Assembly (NCBI GenBank): GCA_022925895.1
Contig: JAKSYS010000555.1
Location: forward strand, 1-42,185
Length of the DNA: 42,185 nt
Origin: Fragilaria crotonensis
Taxonomy: Eukaryota; Bacillariophyta; Fragilariophyceae; Fragilariales; Fragilariaceae
Direction: 5' to 3'
This document shows positions 1 through 10,267 of the stretch, piece after piece. The notes beneath the pieces were generated by a model that ran no database searches, was not told the DNA's origin, and saw only the letters and a list, made by a program, of their open reading frames with translations. The position numbers were made by a program, and so were the translations under genes. The first letter of the stretch is position 1. Each line of letters starts with the position of its first letter.

Positions 1-190
1 ACAATAAATATATTGCAATAATCGTTTCCGCCAATACAATATATTGCAATATGAACAAACACCAATACAATATATTGCAATATTTCTTTCGACCAATACA
101 ATATATTGCAATATTTTACTTTGACAATAAAATATATTGTATTGTATTGTATATTGTATACAATATACTGCAATATATTGTTGAGTTTGG
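1..190. repeat. AT-rich ~31-bp repeat array (left)
   Basis: About four imperfect units of 31-32 bp run from the window edge. Each has a near-constant core CAATACAATATATTGCAATA followed by about 10 variable bases (units near 1, 32, 63 and 94), then a degenerate ATTGTATTG stretch to about 180. The core is partly self-complementary. A related array lies at 1150-1345, and the two flank a hAT transposase relic. They may be subterminal repeats of that element, but this is inference. The array may continue outside the window. Confidence 0.8.
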
Positions 191-500
191 CAAGACTGTA
201 TTACATCTACTGTGCTACGGATACCTACGCAGCTTCATTGTATCATACTGAACTCGGTTGGCTACTAATAAATCATCAACTGAGATTTAACCGCCGTTTT
301 CTTCTAGTTTAAACTTGAAACCATATGCACTTACGACCATCTTTTCACACTACAATTCCAACTTTGAATCCTTGAGGCTGGTGCATCCCATGGCAACCAA
401 GCTGGCTAATCCTTGATGTTAATGACATAGTATGATAAGAGCTGAAAAGTGTATCATTAGATTTAACATGTACTCGGAGTAGAATATAGATCACTGCACT

Positions 501-858
501 TTACCAATCCTGCTCCTCTTGGCCTCCTTCACCTTTGCCTTTGTCCTGTTCCTCGTCCGACTCCGCATCATCCCTGCCATTTACAACCAAAGCAACTGTG
601 GACAAATTCCACAGCTGTCTGTTTTGCATCTAGTGTTTTGTGCTTAACCTGCGCCAGTGAGGACAAAAGACTCGCTTTGCCATGGAGAAGAGTCTCTCAA
701 CCACACATGAGGTTGGAAGCAAAAACCTCGTGTTGATATACTTGCTGCCTTGAGCTTTTCTTGCACTGCACAGAAAGTCGCTTGAGTGCTTGCTCAGCAA
801 AGGACAGCTCACCATCATGATCCTCGCAGTTGCTTCCTTCTGCTATCGTGTCCTGCAA
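501..858 (-). pseudogene. hAT transposase C-terminal relic
   Basis: Reading the minus strand from 858 gives a segment containing LSFAEQALKR, then after a frame change a segment containing FLLPTSCVVERLFSMAKRV, and after an in-frame stop (630-632) a tail with RQLWNLSTVALVVNGRDD and an acidic end. PTS..VERLFS.AK is the hallmark of the hAT C-terminal dimerisation region, which helps form the transposase dimer in cut-and-paste transposition. The catalytic core and the BED finger are absent. One frame change (near 725-735) and one stop make it non-functional. It sits between two AT-rich arrays that may be remains of the element's ends. The family call is firm; the element boundaries are inferred. 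Confidence 0.75.
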
Positions 859-1149
859 CGACAAAGAAGGACTTTGTACTGAGAGAGTGGTTTGCTCGAC
901 GCCATCGAAAAAGACTGTATTCAGCTACAGTACAATATATCCTACTATATTATAAATTAATTGTGTGCGTGCGTGTGTCCGTCCGTCCGTCTGTTACGAG
1001 GTATGACCACTCTGGGGTACTGTTGCACTGTTACGTGGATTACATGTACTACAGGTCTACAGTACATAAACGACCAGTACGACCCGGTTGGGGGTACTGT
1101 ACGTCCAGTTTCCTGTAGTAGACACTCCGATCAAATGTGAGGTACCCAC
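859..1149. other. Non-coding interval with GT/CCGT microsatellite
   Basis: No convincing gene. A short simple-sequence stretch (GTGTGCGTGCGTG, then CCGT repeats) lies at about 961-995. The rest is GTAC-rich unique sequence leading into the right AT array. Confidence 0.6.
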
Positions 1150-1345
1150 TAGTTGTACAATATATTTGTATTGTTCGACTTATCAATACACAATATATTG
1201 ATATTGTCGGAGTTAACAATACAATATATATTGATATTGTTAGATTCAACAATACAATATATTGATATTGTTCGACTGACCAATACAATATATACGACAG
1301 TATTGGTAACAATATATTGCAATATATTGTAAGACGATCTATTGT
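1150..1345. repeat. AT-rich ~32-bp repeat array (right)
   Basis: Five to six imperfect units of about 28-33 bp have the core CAATACAATATATTGATATT and variable 8-10 bp linkers. It is related to the array at 1-190 but carries GATATTG where the left array has GCAATAT. The core is close to palindromic, so direct and inverted orientation are hard to separate by eye. The array ends in an ACAATATATTGCAATATATTGT stem. Confidence 0.8.
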
Positions 1346-1635
1346 TGCGCATCCCTGGTACAAGTACTAGAGTACTCGGAGTAAGCGTTTGGCGATCTCC
1401 TCGATGTTACTATGTATTCATACGCCTGGTACAATAACAGGTACTACCAGGTACTACAGCATTTGCGTATCTATTCACATTGCTATACTCACAATTCATC
1501 GAGCGACGAGCATACCGCAACGCGTGCATAGCCCCCTGTTCGACCAATGACAACGATAAGCAAGAAACAAAAGGAGCTGTCAGCATCCACCATCCACATG
1601 CTGGTGGAATTCGCCAGCTCGATTGAGGCAAACGC

Positions 1636-2445
1636 ATGATCATGACGAATGGAGTTATTATTGTCATTGGAGCTGTTGGTCTCCTGGTTTTCTTAGCATT
1701 TGTCATCCCCCCTGGTTATGACGACAGCTGCGCCGCGTATTCGTACGGTGGAAGCGCTCTGGACTGGGGAGGCATACCATGCAAACGAGGTATTGTCAAT
1801 CAATGTGGTGATTCATATGGTCAAAGTCCAATTAATCTCATGACCAGTGATGAAAATTTTGAGGCCTCCGAGAATGATGTAGTCATCGTTTCTGACAACA
1901 TGTCATGCCAAGATGAGTTAAACGTCGTTCACAACAAACTTCTATTCCCAGAATCTTGTTCCCCGACTATCAGCTTGGCGAGCCTGGAGTATCGCCTTAG
2001 GCAGCTTCATTTCCACGTCGGAGGAAGCGAGCACACCGTTGATGATTTCCGATTCGATGGTGAGCTCCATCTCGTTCAAGAGGGTCTATCAGGTTTTGTC
2101 GTTATCGGAGTATTTCTAGATTCATCGCAAGATGAGGCAAACGAGGATCTTGAGTTCATCCTGGAAATCTACGAAGGTGGAGCGCATCGACGACTGGCGA
2201 ACGAAGCCTGGAATCCATACAGTTTGGTTCAATCGCTTAACACCTACTTTACCTATCAGGGTAGTCTCACTACACCACCGTGTAGCTCTGGCATTCGGTG
2301 GATTGTCACACAAGAACCGCTTGCCATTTCTCAAGATCAATTGGGGCGACTCGCAGCTTTGTATCCATATGTGCCGAACTATCGGCCACTACAAGCGAGA
2401 GGTTCGCGACAGGTTATTCAATACTCGTCGGACAAGTTAAGGTGA
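1636..2445 (+). CDS. alpha-carbonic anhydrase, membrane-anchored or secreted
   Basis: A 269-residue protein that should interconvert CO2 and bicarbonate. Residues 7-24 form a hydrophobic signal peptide or signal anchor, followed by the alpha-CA fold: QSPINL at 63-68, the zinc-ligand block LHFHVGGSEHTVD with H125 and H127, the third ligand H145 in ELHLV, the gatekeeper-type pair E131/T133 region, and SLTTPPCSSGI at 210-220, whose TTPP carries the substrate-orienting Thr. Length and motif order are normal for the family. The usual NNGH proton-shuttle motif is not obvious; VVHNK at 97-101 occupies the area. Start: ATGs at codons 1 and 3 precede the hydrophobic stretch, so either could serve. No intron is needed. 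Diatom alpha-CAs act in carbon concentration, often in endomembrane or plastid-surrounding compartments; location here is inferred only from the N-terminus. Confidence 0.93.
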   Translation: MIMTNGVIIVIGAVGLLVFLAFVIPPGYDDSCAAYSYGGSALDWGGIPCKRGIVNQCGDSYGQSPINLMTSDENFEASENDVVIVSDNMSCQDELNVVHNKLLFPESCSPTISLASLEYRLRQLHFHVGGSEHTVDDFRFDGELHLVQEGLSGFVVIGVFLDSSQDEANEDLEFILEIYEGGAHRRLANEAWNPYSLVQSLNTYFTYQGSLTTPPCSSGIRWIVTQEPLAISQDQLGRLAALYPYVPNYRPLQARGSRQVIQYSSDKLR

Positions 2446-2560
2446 ACGACCGCCCCCGGTTAGCGAACACATACTCGAGTTACGCCTCAACTGCATGCGT
2501 TCTAGTCGTCTGCAGGGCTAGTTTGCTTGTACTCCAGGACATTTTGTTGCGCACATTAAA

Positions 2561-3025
2561 TTGCTCCCACCCTCCCAGGTGCTACGGCAAGTTCATAACT
2601 ACACTCGTGGCGCGATTCCGAAGAGCGCTAACAAACGAAGAACGATTGCCGTCGCGATTTGCCATCTGAAAACCAACTTGGTGAACAGCGGATTGCTGAT
2701 TCGCTGTAGTCGACGATCGAATACACTTTTCATGCATACTTTTGTTATCGAGTGGTCTGCTCCAGCACAACCGAAGCTGCGGTACTTCCTGAACGTTGTG
2801 GAACTGTTTGACGATGGTCTGTCGTCAAGGAAGGTGGTGAATCTCAAGATCAGTTCCGGACAAGGGCATCAGGCGGTCGCGTGTAACTCAGATGTGCCTT
2901 TCCGGGTGCTCCCTGATAGAGACGATCCTCTGCCGCTTCAGACCTACATGTACGGTAAACATAACTTTAGTTTGGCTGTCAGCCAGGAATTGAAGACCAT
3001 TCAACAAGTGTACGTTTATTATTAA
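2561..3025 (+). CDS. hypothetical ORF, 154 aa
   Basis: An open frame 115 bp downstream of the carbonic anhydrase on the same strand. I do not recognise a family. The first half is basic and low in hydrophobic pattern; the second half reads more like protein (residues about 60-150, with WSAPAQPKLRYFLNVVELF and regular hydrophobic spacing). Overlapping frames on both strands are also open for 60-120 codons here, so the open frame is weak evidence. It could be a real small gene, a 3' UTR of the upstream gene, or noise. No other feature is seen between 2446 and 3115. Confidence 0.25.
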   Translation: MLPPSQVLRQVHNYTRGAIPKSANKRRTIAVAICHLKTNLVNSGLLIRCSRRSNTLFMHTFVIEWSAPAQPKLRYFLNVVELFDDGLSSRKVVNLKISSGQGHQAVACNSDVPFRVLPDRDDPLPLQTYMYGKHNFSLAVSQELKTIQQVYVYY

Positions 3026-3115
3026 CCCAGCATACTGTAGTACCTAACAAATAATCAAGCAAACAGTATCCGTGCGTCGGAGATCCAGTAAACAGAATCC
3101 TCTTCCCTGGTCTCC

Positions 3116-3934
3116 CTATGCCGCCATGGTTTTGACGTACTTGCTCTCCGAAATCTCTCTCAAAACAAAGATTTCGCTCGGCATACACTGTGGACGCTGG
3201 CTGCGGCACTCATCCAGCATGGAAAATGGGGTAACATACCCATGGCTGCGAAGAAGTTGACGAACTGCCTCGTCCTTCTGTACGTTGGTGCCGTCCATCT
3301 CGATCACAAACATGTCGATGGGAACACTCCAGTCAAAGGTTTCGAGGACGGTTAGCTCCCCTCCCTCTACATCCAAGTAGAACAAGTCCACATGATCAAT
3401 CTCATTCTTCTGGAACAATTCTGATAGCATCATGCATGGCACCTCCACCAATGCGGCGGACGCGTCGACAAATCTATCTTTGTGAATATCACTCATGTCC
3501 TGTGCAGCACCACCCGTAGCACCATTTTTGGCAGGTTGAAAAGAGATGGATTTTCCAGGACAAATTGCTCCGAAGACATTGGTAGCGTCGGGTCGGTTCA
3601 CAACCATCTTCGCGTAATTGTCGGGAAATGCTTCAACCAGAAGGGCTCGCCAATTGAGAGCATATTGAAAGAACCAAGAGTTACTGAAGGTTTTTCCATC
3701 AAAGCCCCCATCTCGACGATAACACCATCGCACTTGGGATCTTTTGCGAAGAAAGCATTGTAGACAACTTCGTCCTCCATGTACTGAGAGATACGGGACA
3801 TTCGGGGTTGCGAGGCACTTCTGTGTGATTGTCTTAGGATCAGCATGGCCAGGTCGTAGAAATTGACACTCAACAACCACCAGGCTGGAAAGGAAAGCAG
3901 AAAGCGCGCATAAACGAAGGGTGAAAGCAGGCAT
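3116..3934 (-). CDS. FkbM-family SAM-dependent methyltransferase, frame-broken
   Basis: The protein starts at Met 3934 with a secretory-type signal (FTLRLCALSAFLSSLVVV), then a short linker, then a Methyltransf_21/FkbM domain: QYMEDEVVYNAFF, motif I CDGVIVEMGA continuing as FDGKTFSNSWFF, YALNWRALLVEAFPDNY (cofactor acidic residue E), RPDATNVFGAIC, and VDLFYLDVEGGELTVLETFDW followed by FVIEMDG. FkbM enzymes usually O-methylate sugars or other hydroxyls; the substrate is unknown. Two frame changes are needed: one near 3790-3800 (one base extra) and one at the A-run 3701-3703 (one base short). They cancel, so a single frame stays open from 4090 to 3116 but replaces about 30 residues including motif I with unrelated sequence. 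An upstream extension to 4090 is open but precedes the signal peptide and is unlikely to be used. Confidence 0.8.
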   Translation of the reverse strand: MPAFTLRLCALSAFLSSLVVVECQFLRPGHADPKTITQKCLATPNVPYLSVHGGRSCLQCFLRKRSQVRWCYRRDGGFDGKTFSNSWFFQYALNWRALLVEAFPDNYAKMVVNRPDATNVFGAICPGKSISFQPAKNGATGGAAQDMSDIHKDRFVDASAALVEVPCMMLSELFQKNEIDHVDLFYLDVEGGELTVLETFDWSVPIDMFVIEMDGTNVQKDEAVRQLLRSHGYVTPFSMLDECRSQRPQCMPSEIFVLREISESKYVKTMAA

Positions 3935-4490
3935 GGTGATGGTTTTGAGTTGATCTTCGCTTGAATGAGGTTGGTAAGCTGGGCTTCGTTGAGTGAAGAT
4001 TGTGATGACCCCTATTGGCCACAATGACGCAATGCTCGATGTCGTTTTGACTACCGCCTGTATCATATGGGTTCGTACCAGGTAGGTCATTGCATAAGTC
4101 GAACGTCACGGAAAGGGTGTACTCGGACATTCGATGGATGACTCTTGACTTTTCCAAGACATACTCCTCTCATAGCTCCAATGCGGCGGTTCGAGTGCAC
4201 ACGGTTTCAGGAAAATTCGTGCCAGTCTTGTTGACATTCACTATCGTAGCTCGTAGTAGTAATTTCACGTATTACTGTACTACGAGAATTAGAACATTCT
4301 CCGTATAAAAAATTCTCACTCGTCCTACTTCCACATTGAGTGACCATGGCATCCCCCATTACATCGCACAGCACCTACCATAACTTTGCCTTCAATATGA
4401 TAATGACATAATGAATCATGTACACATTGTGTTGCGCTTCATTCTTGAGTCCGGATGCCTTGCATTTCTTCTAGTTGGTGCTACTCGATA
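3935..4490. other. Intergenic, nothing recognised
   Basis: Short open frames on both strands here show no family resemblance. The stretch is likely the upstream region of the minus-strand methyltransferase and the 3' side of the Ser/Pro-rich ORF. Confidence 0.5.
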
Positions 4491-5026
4491 CTACCGGTAC
4501 TTCTCGGCTTCTACATCAACAGTCAAGAATAAATACACATGAACGTCGATTGGATCGGTGGAGGGCATTGCTGATCCAGTTGGCAACCCAGTTGGTTGTG
4601 GCGACGGGATATGACTAGATGACGGCAAAGTACTGCTGGGAGAAGCAAATGGGTGATGGCTCGGCACCGTTGAGGGCACGCTGGAGCCAGAACTAGGGGA
4701 GCTTGAAGGAGCCATATTTATGGAAGGACGGGATGTCGGGGTGTCAGACAGTTGCAACGATCCGAGTGGAGAAGTACTTGGAAATGACCACGGGTCCGCA
4801 CTTGATGACAGTGCACCTGTTGGGACCTCAGACCCGACTGAAGGCCCTCGGAAAACACTTGGAGAACCAGATGGGGTAGAGTTGATGATGACATTGGCGT
4901 TTGTTGTGCCTCTGAATTGCCATCCATCAACGATAAGTTGTTAAGGTTGGTTGTCGGCACCGAAATGGGAGCACTCGTTGGAATAGACGCGTGCTTCGCA
5001 CTGTGGCGAGAAACGCTAGCGCCCAC
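4491..5026 (-). CDS. Ser/Pro/Thr-rich low-complexity protein, possibly surface or wall associated
   Basis: Two minus-strand frames read as Pro/Ser/Thr-rich protein. The longer one (about 4940 down to 4491) contains runs such as PTSRPSINMAPSSSPSSGSS, PSHHPFASPSSTLPSSS and PSPQPTGLPTGSAMPSTDP, with PS roughly every four residues. An upstream frame (from 5026) has IPTSAPISVPTT. One frame change or an intron between about 4880 and 4930 would join them; TTCAG at about 4906 on the minus strand is a possible acceptor. Mucin-like PSxxPS repeats are common in secreted diatom proteins and should be O-glycosylated, but low-complexity sequence gives no specific function. No signal peptide was found, so the 5' end may be missing. 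Confidence 0.4.
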
Positions 5027-5900
5027 TGGATATTGACATCATGACCTTGGGGGTGTCCGCTATCCTTAGCGATGGACAGCAATGCACAATTACATGTGAC
5101 GGGGTGCAAGGATGCATGGATCCGTATCATTGATGCCAACAAAGATAAACTGCTCAGAACCATGGGGGGTCATGATAAGCCGTCACAAATCTTGCATCTG
5201 CTTTATCAACCTATCTGTGTCAGCGACCAGACCAGCAGAACAATCAAATTCAGTATCAGTTGGTGCAGCCAACTATGGAAAATTATGGTTGCAATGAGTG
5301 GACAAGATGACCATGCAACAATTGAATGGCTGGGATGCTCCTCTTTATACTCATTTTGGCCTGACGTCCAATGAATTGAGCTGTAGATACCACTGGACGG
5401 GGGTGCAGAGGACAGCATTGATTCAAATCCAGATCTTCCGAGATTGAGTTCATTTAACGGGAAAGTGAGAAATGTTCCCGACAACTCGATTGTCCCTGAC
5501 TACGCTGGATTGTTAGGACCACTGCTTGTATGCGTGTTATCCATGGGATATAAGAAATGGTGATTCCCAGTTTTTTGTTTCTAAACGTGAACCTACTATG
5601 ATAATGGTCGTGGCACTATGTTCGTGGTCTGCTTAATTGATTTGATTAGTCTAGTCCCATAACAATGTTGAAGGTAACGTAGTTCATCAATGCTCAAACT
5701 TGTTGTAGTTTGCAATGATGACACAAGCAACCCCGTCATGGTGAAAGATAACGATAGCATCGGACCACTCCGTAGCCCGTGTTGGTTTTTTTTCAGTGCT
5801 GTAGATTTTGTACCAACAGCAGCTTGAAAAGGAAAAAATACTGCGAAAACCGTGTGCACTGGAACCGCCGCCTTGGAGGTCGTATCGTTCATTCAAAAGT
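5027..5900. other. Intergenic, short unassigned ORFs only
   Basis: Open frames of 60-100 codons occur on both strands (for example 5072-5374 plus and 5596-5892 minus), with no recognisable domain and no consistent coding pattern. The right edge meets the terminal repeat of the transposon at 5901. Confidence 0.45.
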
Positions 5901-5914
5901 GTAGGACAAAAAAA
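5901..5914 (+). repeat. 14-bp terminal inverted repeat, left
   Basis: GTAGGACAAAAAAA is followed at once by a second AGGACAA. It pairs with the complement at 10268-10281. Transposase binding is inferred. Confidence 0.6.
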
Positions 5915-6259
5915 GGACAATTTTTGGCGATCCTCGCTATCTCCAGATTTCCAATACGACTAAAATCGTAGTCGTACATCCTGTTCCTGACTTCATGACC
6001 TTTCCAAATCAGTGCTGCTTTCCTATTTTGTCCTAAAAATGGTGGAGATACATTGATGCAAAGAAAGACCAATTTTGTGGTCGTCGCAAAACTTTTTGTC
6101 CTAAATGAATCGCTCTGGAAAGGACAAAATTCACAAAAATACTCCGTACAAAAGTCAATTTTTAGATTTTCTCGTGATAAATTCTCATGTTAAATCTAAT
6201 CACCATGATGAGCATGGCCGCTATCTCTGGTTTAATAGACAACACTACTTTCTATCACT

Positions 6260-9200
6260 TCAAAACCTCCGTCTTGTCCTCCTTTCGGGTACTGTAATCG
6301 TACCAATGTTCCTGCGACGACTTGGAGGATGCTCAGGACTGCTTTTGCAATCGTCATCACTGCTGGAATTTTCTGGAATGAAGTCTTCATCGTCGTCATC
6401 GTTCCATGAGGCAGATGGTTGCACCATTGTCCCTCCTGCAGTCACAGCGCTCACAGAGGGTGGCACTATCACGTCTTCTGCAGACACAGCAGACACATTA
6501 TTGGCTCGACGGGGTGGCGGAGGCTGTCGGTTGCCGTGTGCGCGGACCGACAGTTGCATGCTTTGTGCTTCAGCACAACACGGGTCAAACAATGTCTCCG
6601 CTTCATGAAACAGAAGAAAACAGCTCTGCCCATTGTATCTTGGTCTTTTGCACAGGGGAACCTCACATACTGAACACTTCCACGTTGTCTTCATTCCGTG
6701 TCGAGTGTGCTTCTGTCCAGTTGAATGATCAATACGACAACACCAGACACAACTGGATTGCCTGTTGACGGAGATAGGTTGGTGGTTGGCTCTTTGATTT
6801 TTCCTCCGTTCAATGAGTGGTAGCTTGGAAAAGTATGCTTCGCGTTTGTTGTATGAAATATTAACACCTCCTGAAGAAGCGGCGTTGTCTCCTCCGTCCT
6901 CGGTCCTTCTCATCATCTGGCCATCGTCATCATCGCTGCAGCTTTCATACATTGATGGTGGAACAACTTCAATGTTTAAATCATTGGCAAGCTCTAGACA
7001 GAATTGGCGGAATGGAGGTTGACGCGCACGCCTCTGTTGGAAGTTCTTGAATGATTTGCATTCGTCACTCATAAGATATGAAACAGTTCGACTGAGATTG
7101 TGTGCGTGGTATGCATTGTAGACACATGTCATGATGAGGCGTAACCAAATTGCACCCACTGGACCGAGATGAAAATGCGCTGATTTGCAATTCTTTTGAA
7201 AGCGACTGTAAACATCGATCGGACCCTTGCCCCGATTCCATGTCGCCACCACCTCTGGAATTAGGTGGCGACCTGCCGGAAGAGGTTTCATTTGCTCATA
7301 AATCAACTTGCAGAGAGCTCTCCACAAGTCCAAGGTGCACTGGACGCTATGCTGATCAACTGCGTGGGACCCTGCTTCGAATGTCATAGCTGGCACAATC
7401 CCCTCCTCTATCCAATTCAGATGTTGCCGACCCAAATTCGTTATCACAGAAAGGTACTGTTCTCGTATCAAGGACGACCCAACTTGAACATGAACAACAC
7501 GGATTATCTTCCGTAGCGATGCGACAACGTAGAATGCATGGTCGAGAGCACCAGACGCCATACCATGGAGCAGTTGGCATCGGTACGACGCATCAGGGAT
7601 GCTTCGTTTGAACAGTTCAGGATCCTCGTCAGCGTTGATTTCTTGATACTCTCCAAACTCCGCAATCAGGTTGTACTCTTGAGTTAAGGTTGCCTGAGAA
7701 CACTTAGACTTCATCTCCACCAACGCCACATAACGCGTAGGGCCGGAAGGCAATCCGTCAACAAGAACACCTGCTATTGCATCCGGTGAAAACGCAGCCA
7801 GTTTCTCATCGGCATGACAAAGTAGTCCTAAGTCGTGAACAGTCTCAATTTTGATCTGATGACCTGCGGGTGCCAAGCATTTAGCACTTTTCTCGGAAAC
7901 GAACGAAGGGAAATGAGAAAATATAAATGGTTCGTTTAGTGTGCCTTCACGACAAGCTTTTGATTTGAAGGGTGCCATAAACCATGTCTTCATTAGCACA
8001 CTCAACACCGTAGTAGCCTCTTGGTTGCCTTCGTTGCGTCCGCCTGATAGTATTCTCTCTATCACAGCCGCCTTCGTCCCCGACACAGCTAAGTTTTTGT
8101 TGCGACATATTTCGCGGAGATCAGGAAGACCCATTTCACTTAGACGTTCATGTGTGAAGACAACGTCATCCACCGCCTCGTGTGTCCGTAGCAGGCTGAG
8201 AATCCGCAGCACTGCATTGATGTTCTCGTCGCGATCAACATCTGGATAGCGACTGAGTAGCATCCAAATAGCGTATGCACCTGTTCCTGTTATCCGAAAC
8301 TTTCGAAGCAGAAACCATTCAGGAGTTCGCTGGCTTTCCGTCAACATGATTGGAACTTTGTCAAGATATGGCATTACTGGATCGTCGTCGCTCCAGAACT
8401 TAATCGGTGCGTTCGCATCCCGCTGCGTGATCAGAGTGTAACGCCCTGGACCCAACGTTTCATCCGTTGTGTGCATGAGTACAACGCGACCCAACCCACT
8501 CCTGTTAGCCAAGGCGAACTGCTTGTTTCGTCCGGTTCCCCTGACAGCCCAATATGCTGCGGCGGTGCCCTTCTCTTGGACGAGCCGGCGTGAAGGGCCT
8601 GGGTTTTGGTCAAAGGTGAACGGAAATGATTTCATGCGTTTCGACGTGCCCACAAGCACAGCACCCTTTGCACTTGCAAACGAATTCACTTCACCTTCGA
8701 CGCCGCCGTAGCCTCTGTCCCAAAAGAATTTTGTCCTGTTGAGATAGATCTGAGACTCAATTGACGCTCCAGACAATGCAAGAAGGAGTATCTTTACACA
8801 ATCAATCGTCGACTCTTTCCTTGATGCGACATGGCCTCCACAGTACAAAGAAGTACAGTTGGAGACAGCGCCATGGTGGACGACGCCCAGCCCCTTGTTG
8901 GGGTTGTTTATCTGAGAGTACCCTTCAAGCACAACTCTTCTAGAACAAAGTCGTAGCAGATCATCATCGAGCCCGATGTCTGTTGTGCCAGGAACAAAAG
9001 CAATCTCAGCACATGTTCTGCGAACGATTGACATGGCAGTTGCCATATCTGTGTTGTGTGTCATAGGGGGCTTCCAAACTCCAACTCCTAACGAATCAAC
9101 AGTAAGACCAGTTGTTCCACACACCACCTGCGTTCGTGGAGCACGGTTGGTGGTATCGAGTGCTTTCAGTATTTGGCTGTACCGATAGTGACTCATGCCA

Positions 9201-9879
9201 CCAGTGGAGGAAGGGAAGTTCGATGCATTTGCAGGATCAAAGTACATAGAGGGGGAAACCTAAGAAGAGGGATGAGAACAAAAAGGCAAATTGCCGGTCA
9301 GTCCATTGATCAAATTAAAAACACAAGGAAGGCTTGCGTTGATATCCGATGTTCTTACCTTATAAAACGAAATCATGAGCTCGACACGAATGAATGCAAT
9401 TATGTCGGAGCTTGATACTAGATCATTACTATTTCTCATGTTGGAATTAATGAAGGCCTTCATGTATCCCAGAAAGTGTGGATCCATGAAGGCCTTCAAG
9501 CAGTCACCGGGCGAAATTGTACGAACATCCCGATCGCGCCTTGAACCAATTCTCTTTTTCAGGTTTCGAAGCACAACAGGAACTTCTTCGCGAGCCCTGT
9601 CAAGCAGACGGTTGTTGATGCCATCAATGGAAATGGAAACGTCTGGACGGTTGGATCCAGTGAGATACGTCCAGCCTTGACTTGCCACATCATGGCAATT
9701 GTTCCTCAAACCGCGCTGGGCAGAGGTATCATCATCACTTTGTCGTCGTCCTCATCGTTGTTACTACCGCTGACGTATGCACTCAGGTTGAACATGGTCT
9801 CCATCATGCTATTGTCAACATCTTCAATCCCTCCAAGGAGGTCCTCATTAGCACCTTCATATTGATCATCATCATGCAT
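6260..9879 (-). CDS. piggyBac-type transposase with internal SAP and YqaJ-like nuclease domains
   Basis: Exon 1 (about 9879-9359) starts MHDDDQYEGANED, an acidic head, and carries the piggyBac N-terminal helix SSSDIIAFIRVELMISFYK; a one-base shift near 9742 is needed inside it. A 99-bp GT-AG intron leads to exon 2 (9259-6260). Counting from Met 9247: GMSHYRYSQILKAL (17-30); catalytic Asp 1 in IGLDDDLLRL (94-96); Asp 2 in FFWDRGYGG (177), followed by LVGTSKRMKSFPF; a YqaJ-like start EWFLLRKFRITGTGA (310-324); a SAP helix pair (368-400); nuclease residues D489 (FSPDAIAG), E511 and K513 (VEMKSK) and Q558; Asp 3 in WNRGKGPIDVY (678); and a Cys/His zinc finger (833-881, CEVPLC). YqaJ enzymes are lambda-exonuclease-like nucleases, and SAP binds DNA. 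The protein should cut and rejoin element ends in the nucleus; the role of the added nuclease is unknown. The basic, Ser/Asp-rich tail is low complexity. Confidence 0.85.
9260..9358 (-). other. Intron in the piggyBac-YqaJ gene
   Basis: On the minus strand the donor is GTAAGAAC and the acceptor TTCTTAG. Splicing joins ISFYK to VSPSMYFDP in frame, restoring the order expected for piggyBac transposases. The intron contains in-frame stops, so it has to be removed. Confidence 0.85.
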
Positions 9880-10267
9880 GATGAAGTTGCTGCTTCATTT
9901 GCAATGGAATTTGCAATGAAATGCGAGTAGTAAAGAACTCGCATTGTAACAAGGTTCAGGTCGTGTTCATCAGCAAAATTGTCTCAACGACCATGCCGTG
10001 ATACTGTCATAACGTACCAACCCGTCATTCAACGTCAAAACTGGATTGCATACGCATAAACAAGTGTACCCCGGAGGTGCGTTTGGTAGTTGTGAAACGA
10101 TCCGTGACACTGAGCGAGTAAGCCATGAAGAATGGTGTGATCAGATCATGGTCAACACGGTGCTCTTCGTGTTAAACTTGATTAACCCGTGGTTATAAGG
10201 TTTCTTTTTGTCCTATTGCTAAATCCGCCGAAGGACAAAATGGATTCGGCGATCCGGAAATTAAATA
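9880..10267. other. 5' region of the transposase gene
   Basis: No ORF or RNA gene recognised. This is presumably the promoter and subterminal region of the element, holding inner AGGACAAAA/TTTTGTCCT copies near 10205-10245. Confidence 0.5.

Noticed and set aside
1-190. CRISPR-like look: repeats of ~21 bp with variable linkers
   Set aside because: Linkers are only about 10 bp, units are AT-rich and degenerate, and the DNA is eukaryotic. No cas genes are present.
2132-2669. Plus and minus ORFs overlapping the carbonic anhydrase 3' half
   Set aside because: They are alternative frames of a well-supported gene.
6105-6608. 167-codon plus-strand ORF
   Set aside because: It lies antisense to the 3' end of the piggyBac-YqaJ gene, whose Ser/Asp-rich tail gives open frames on the other strand.
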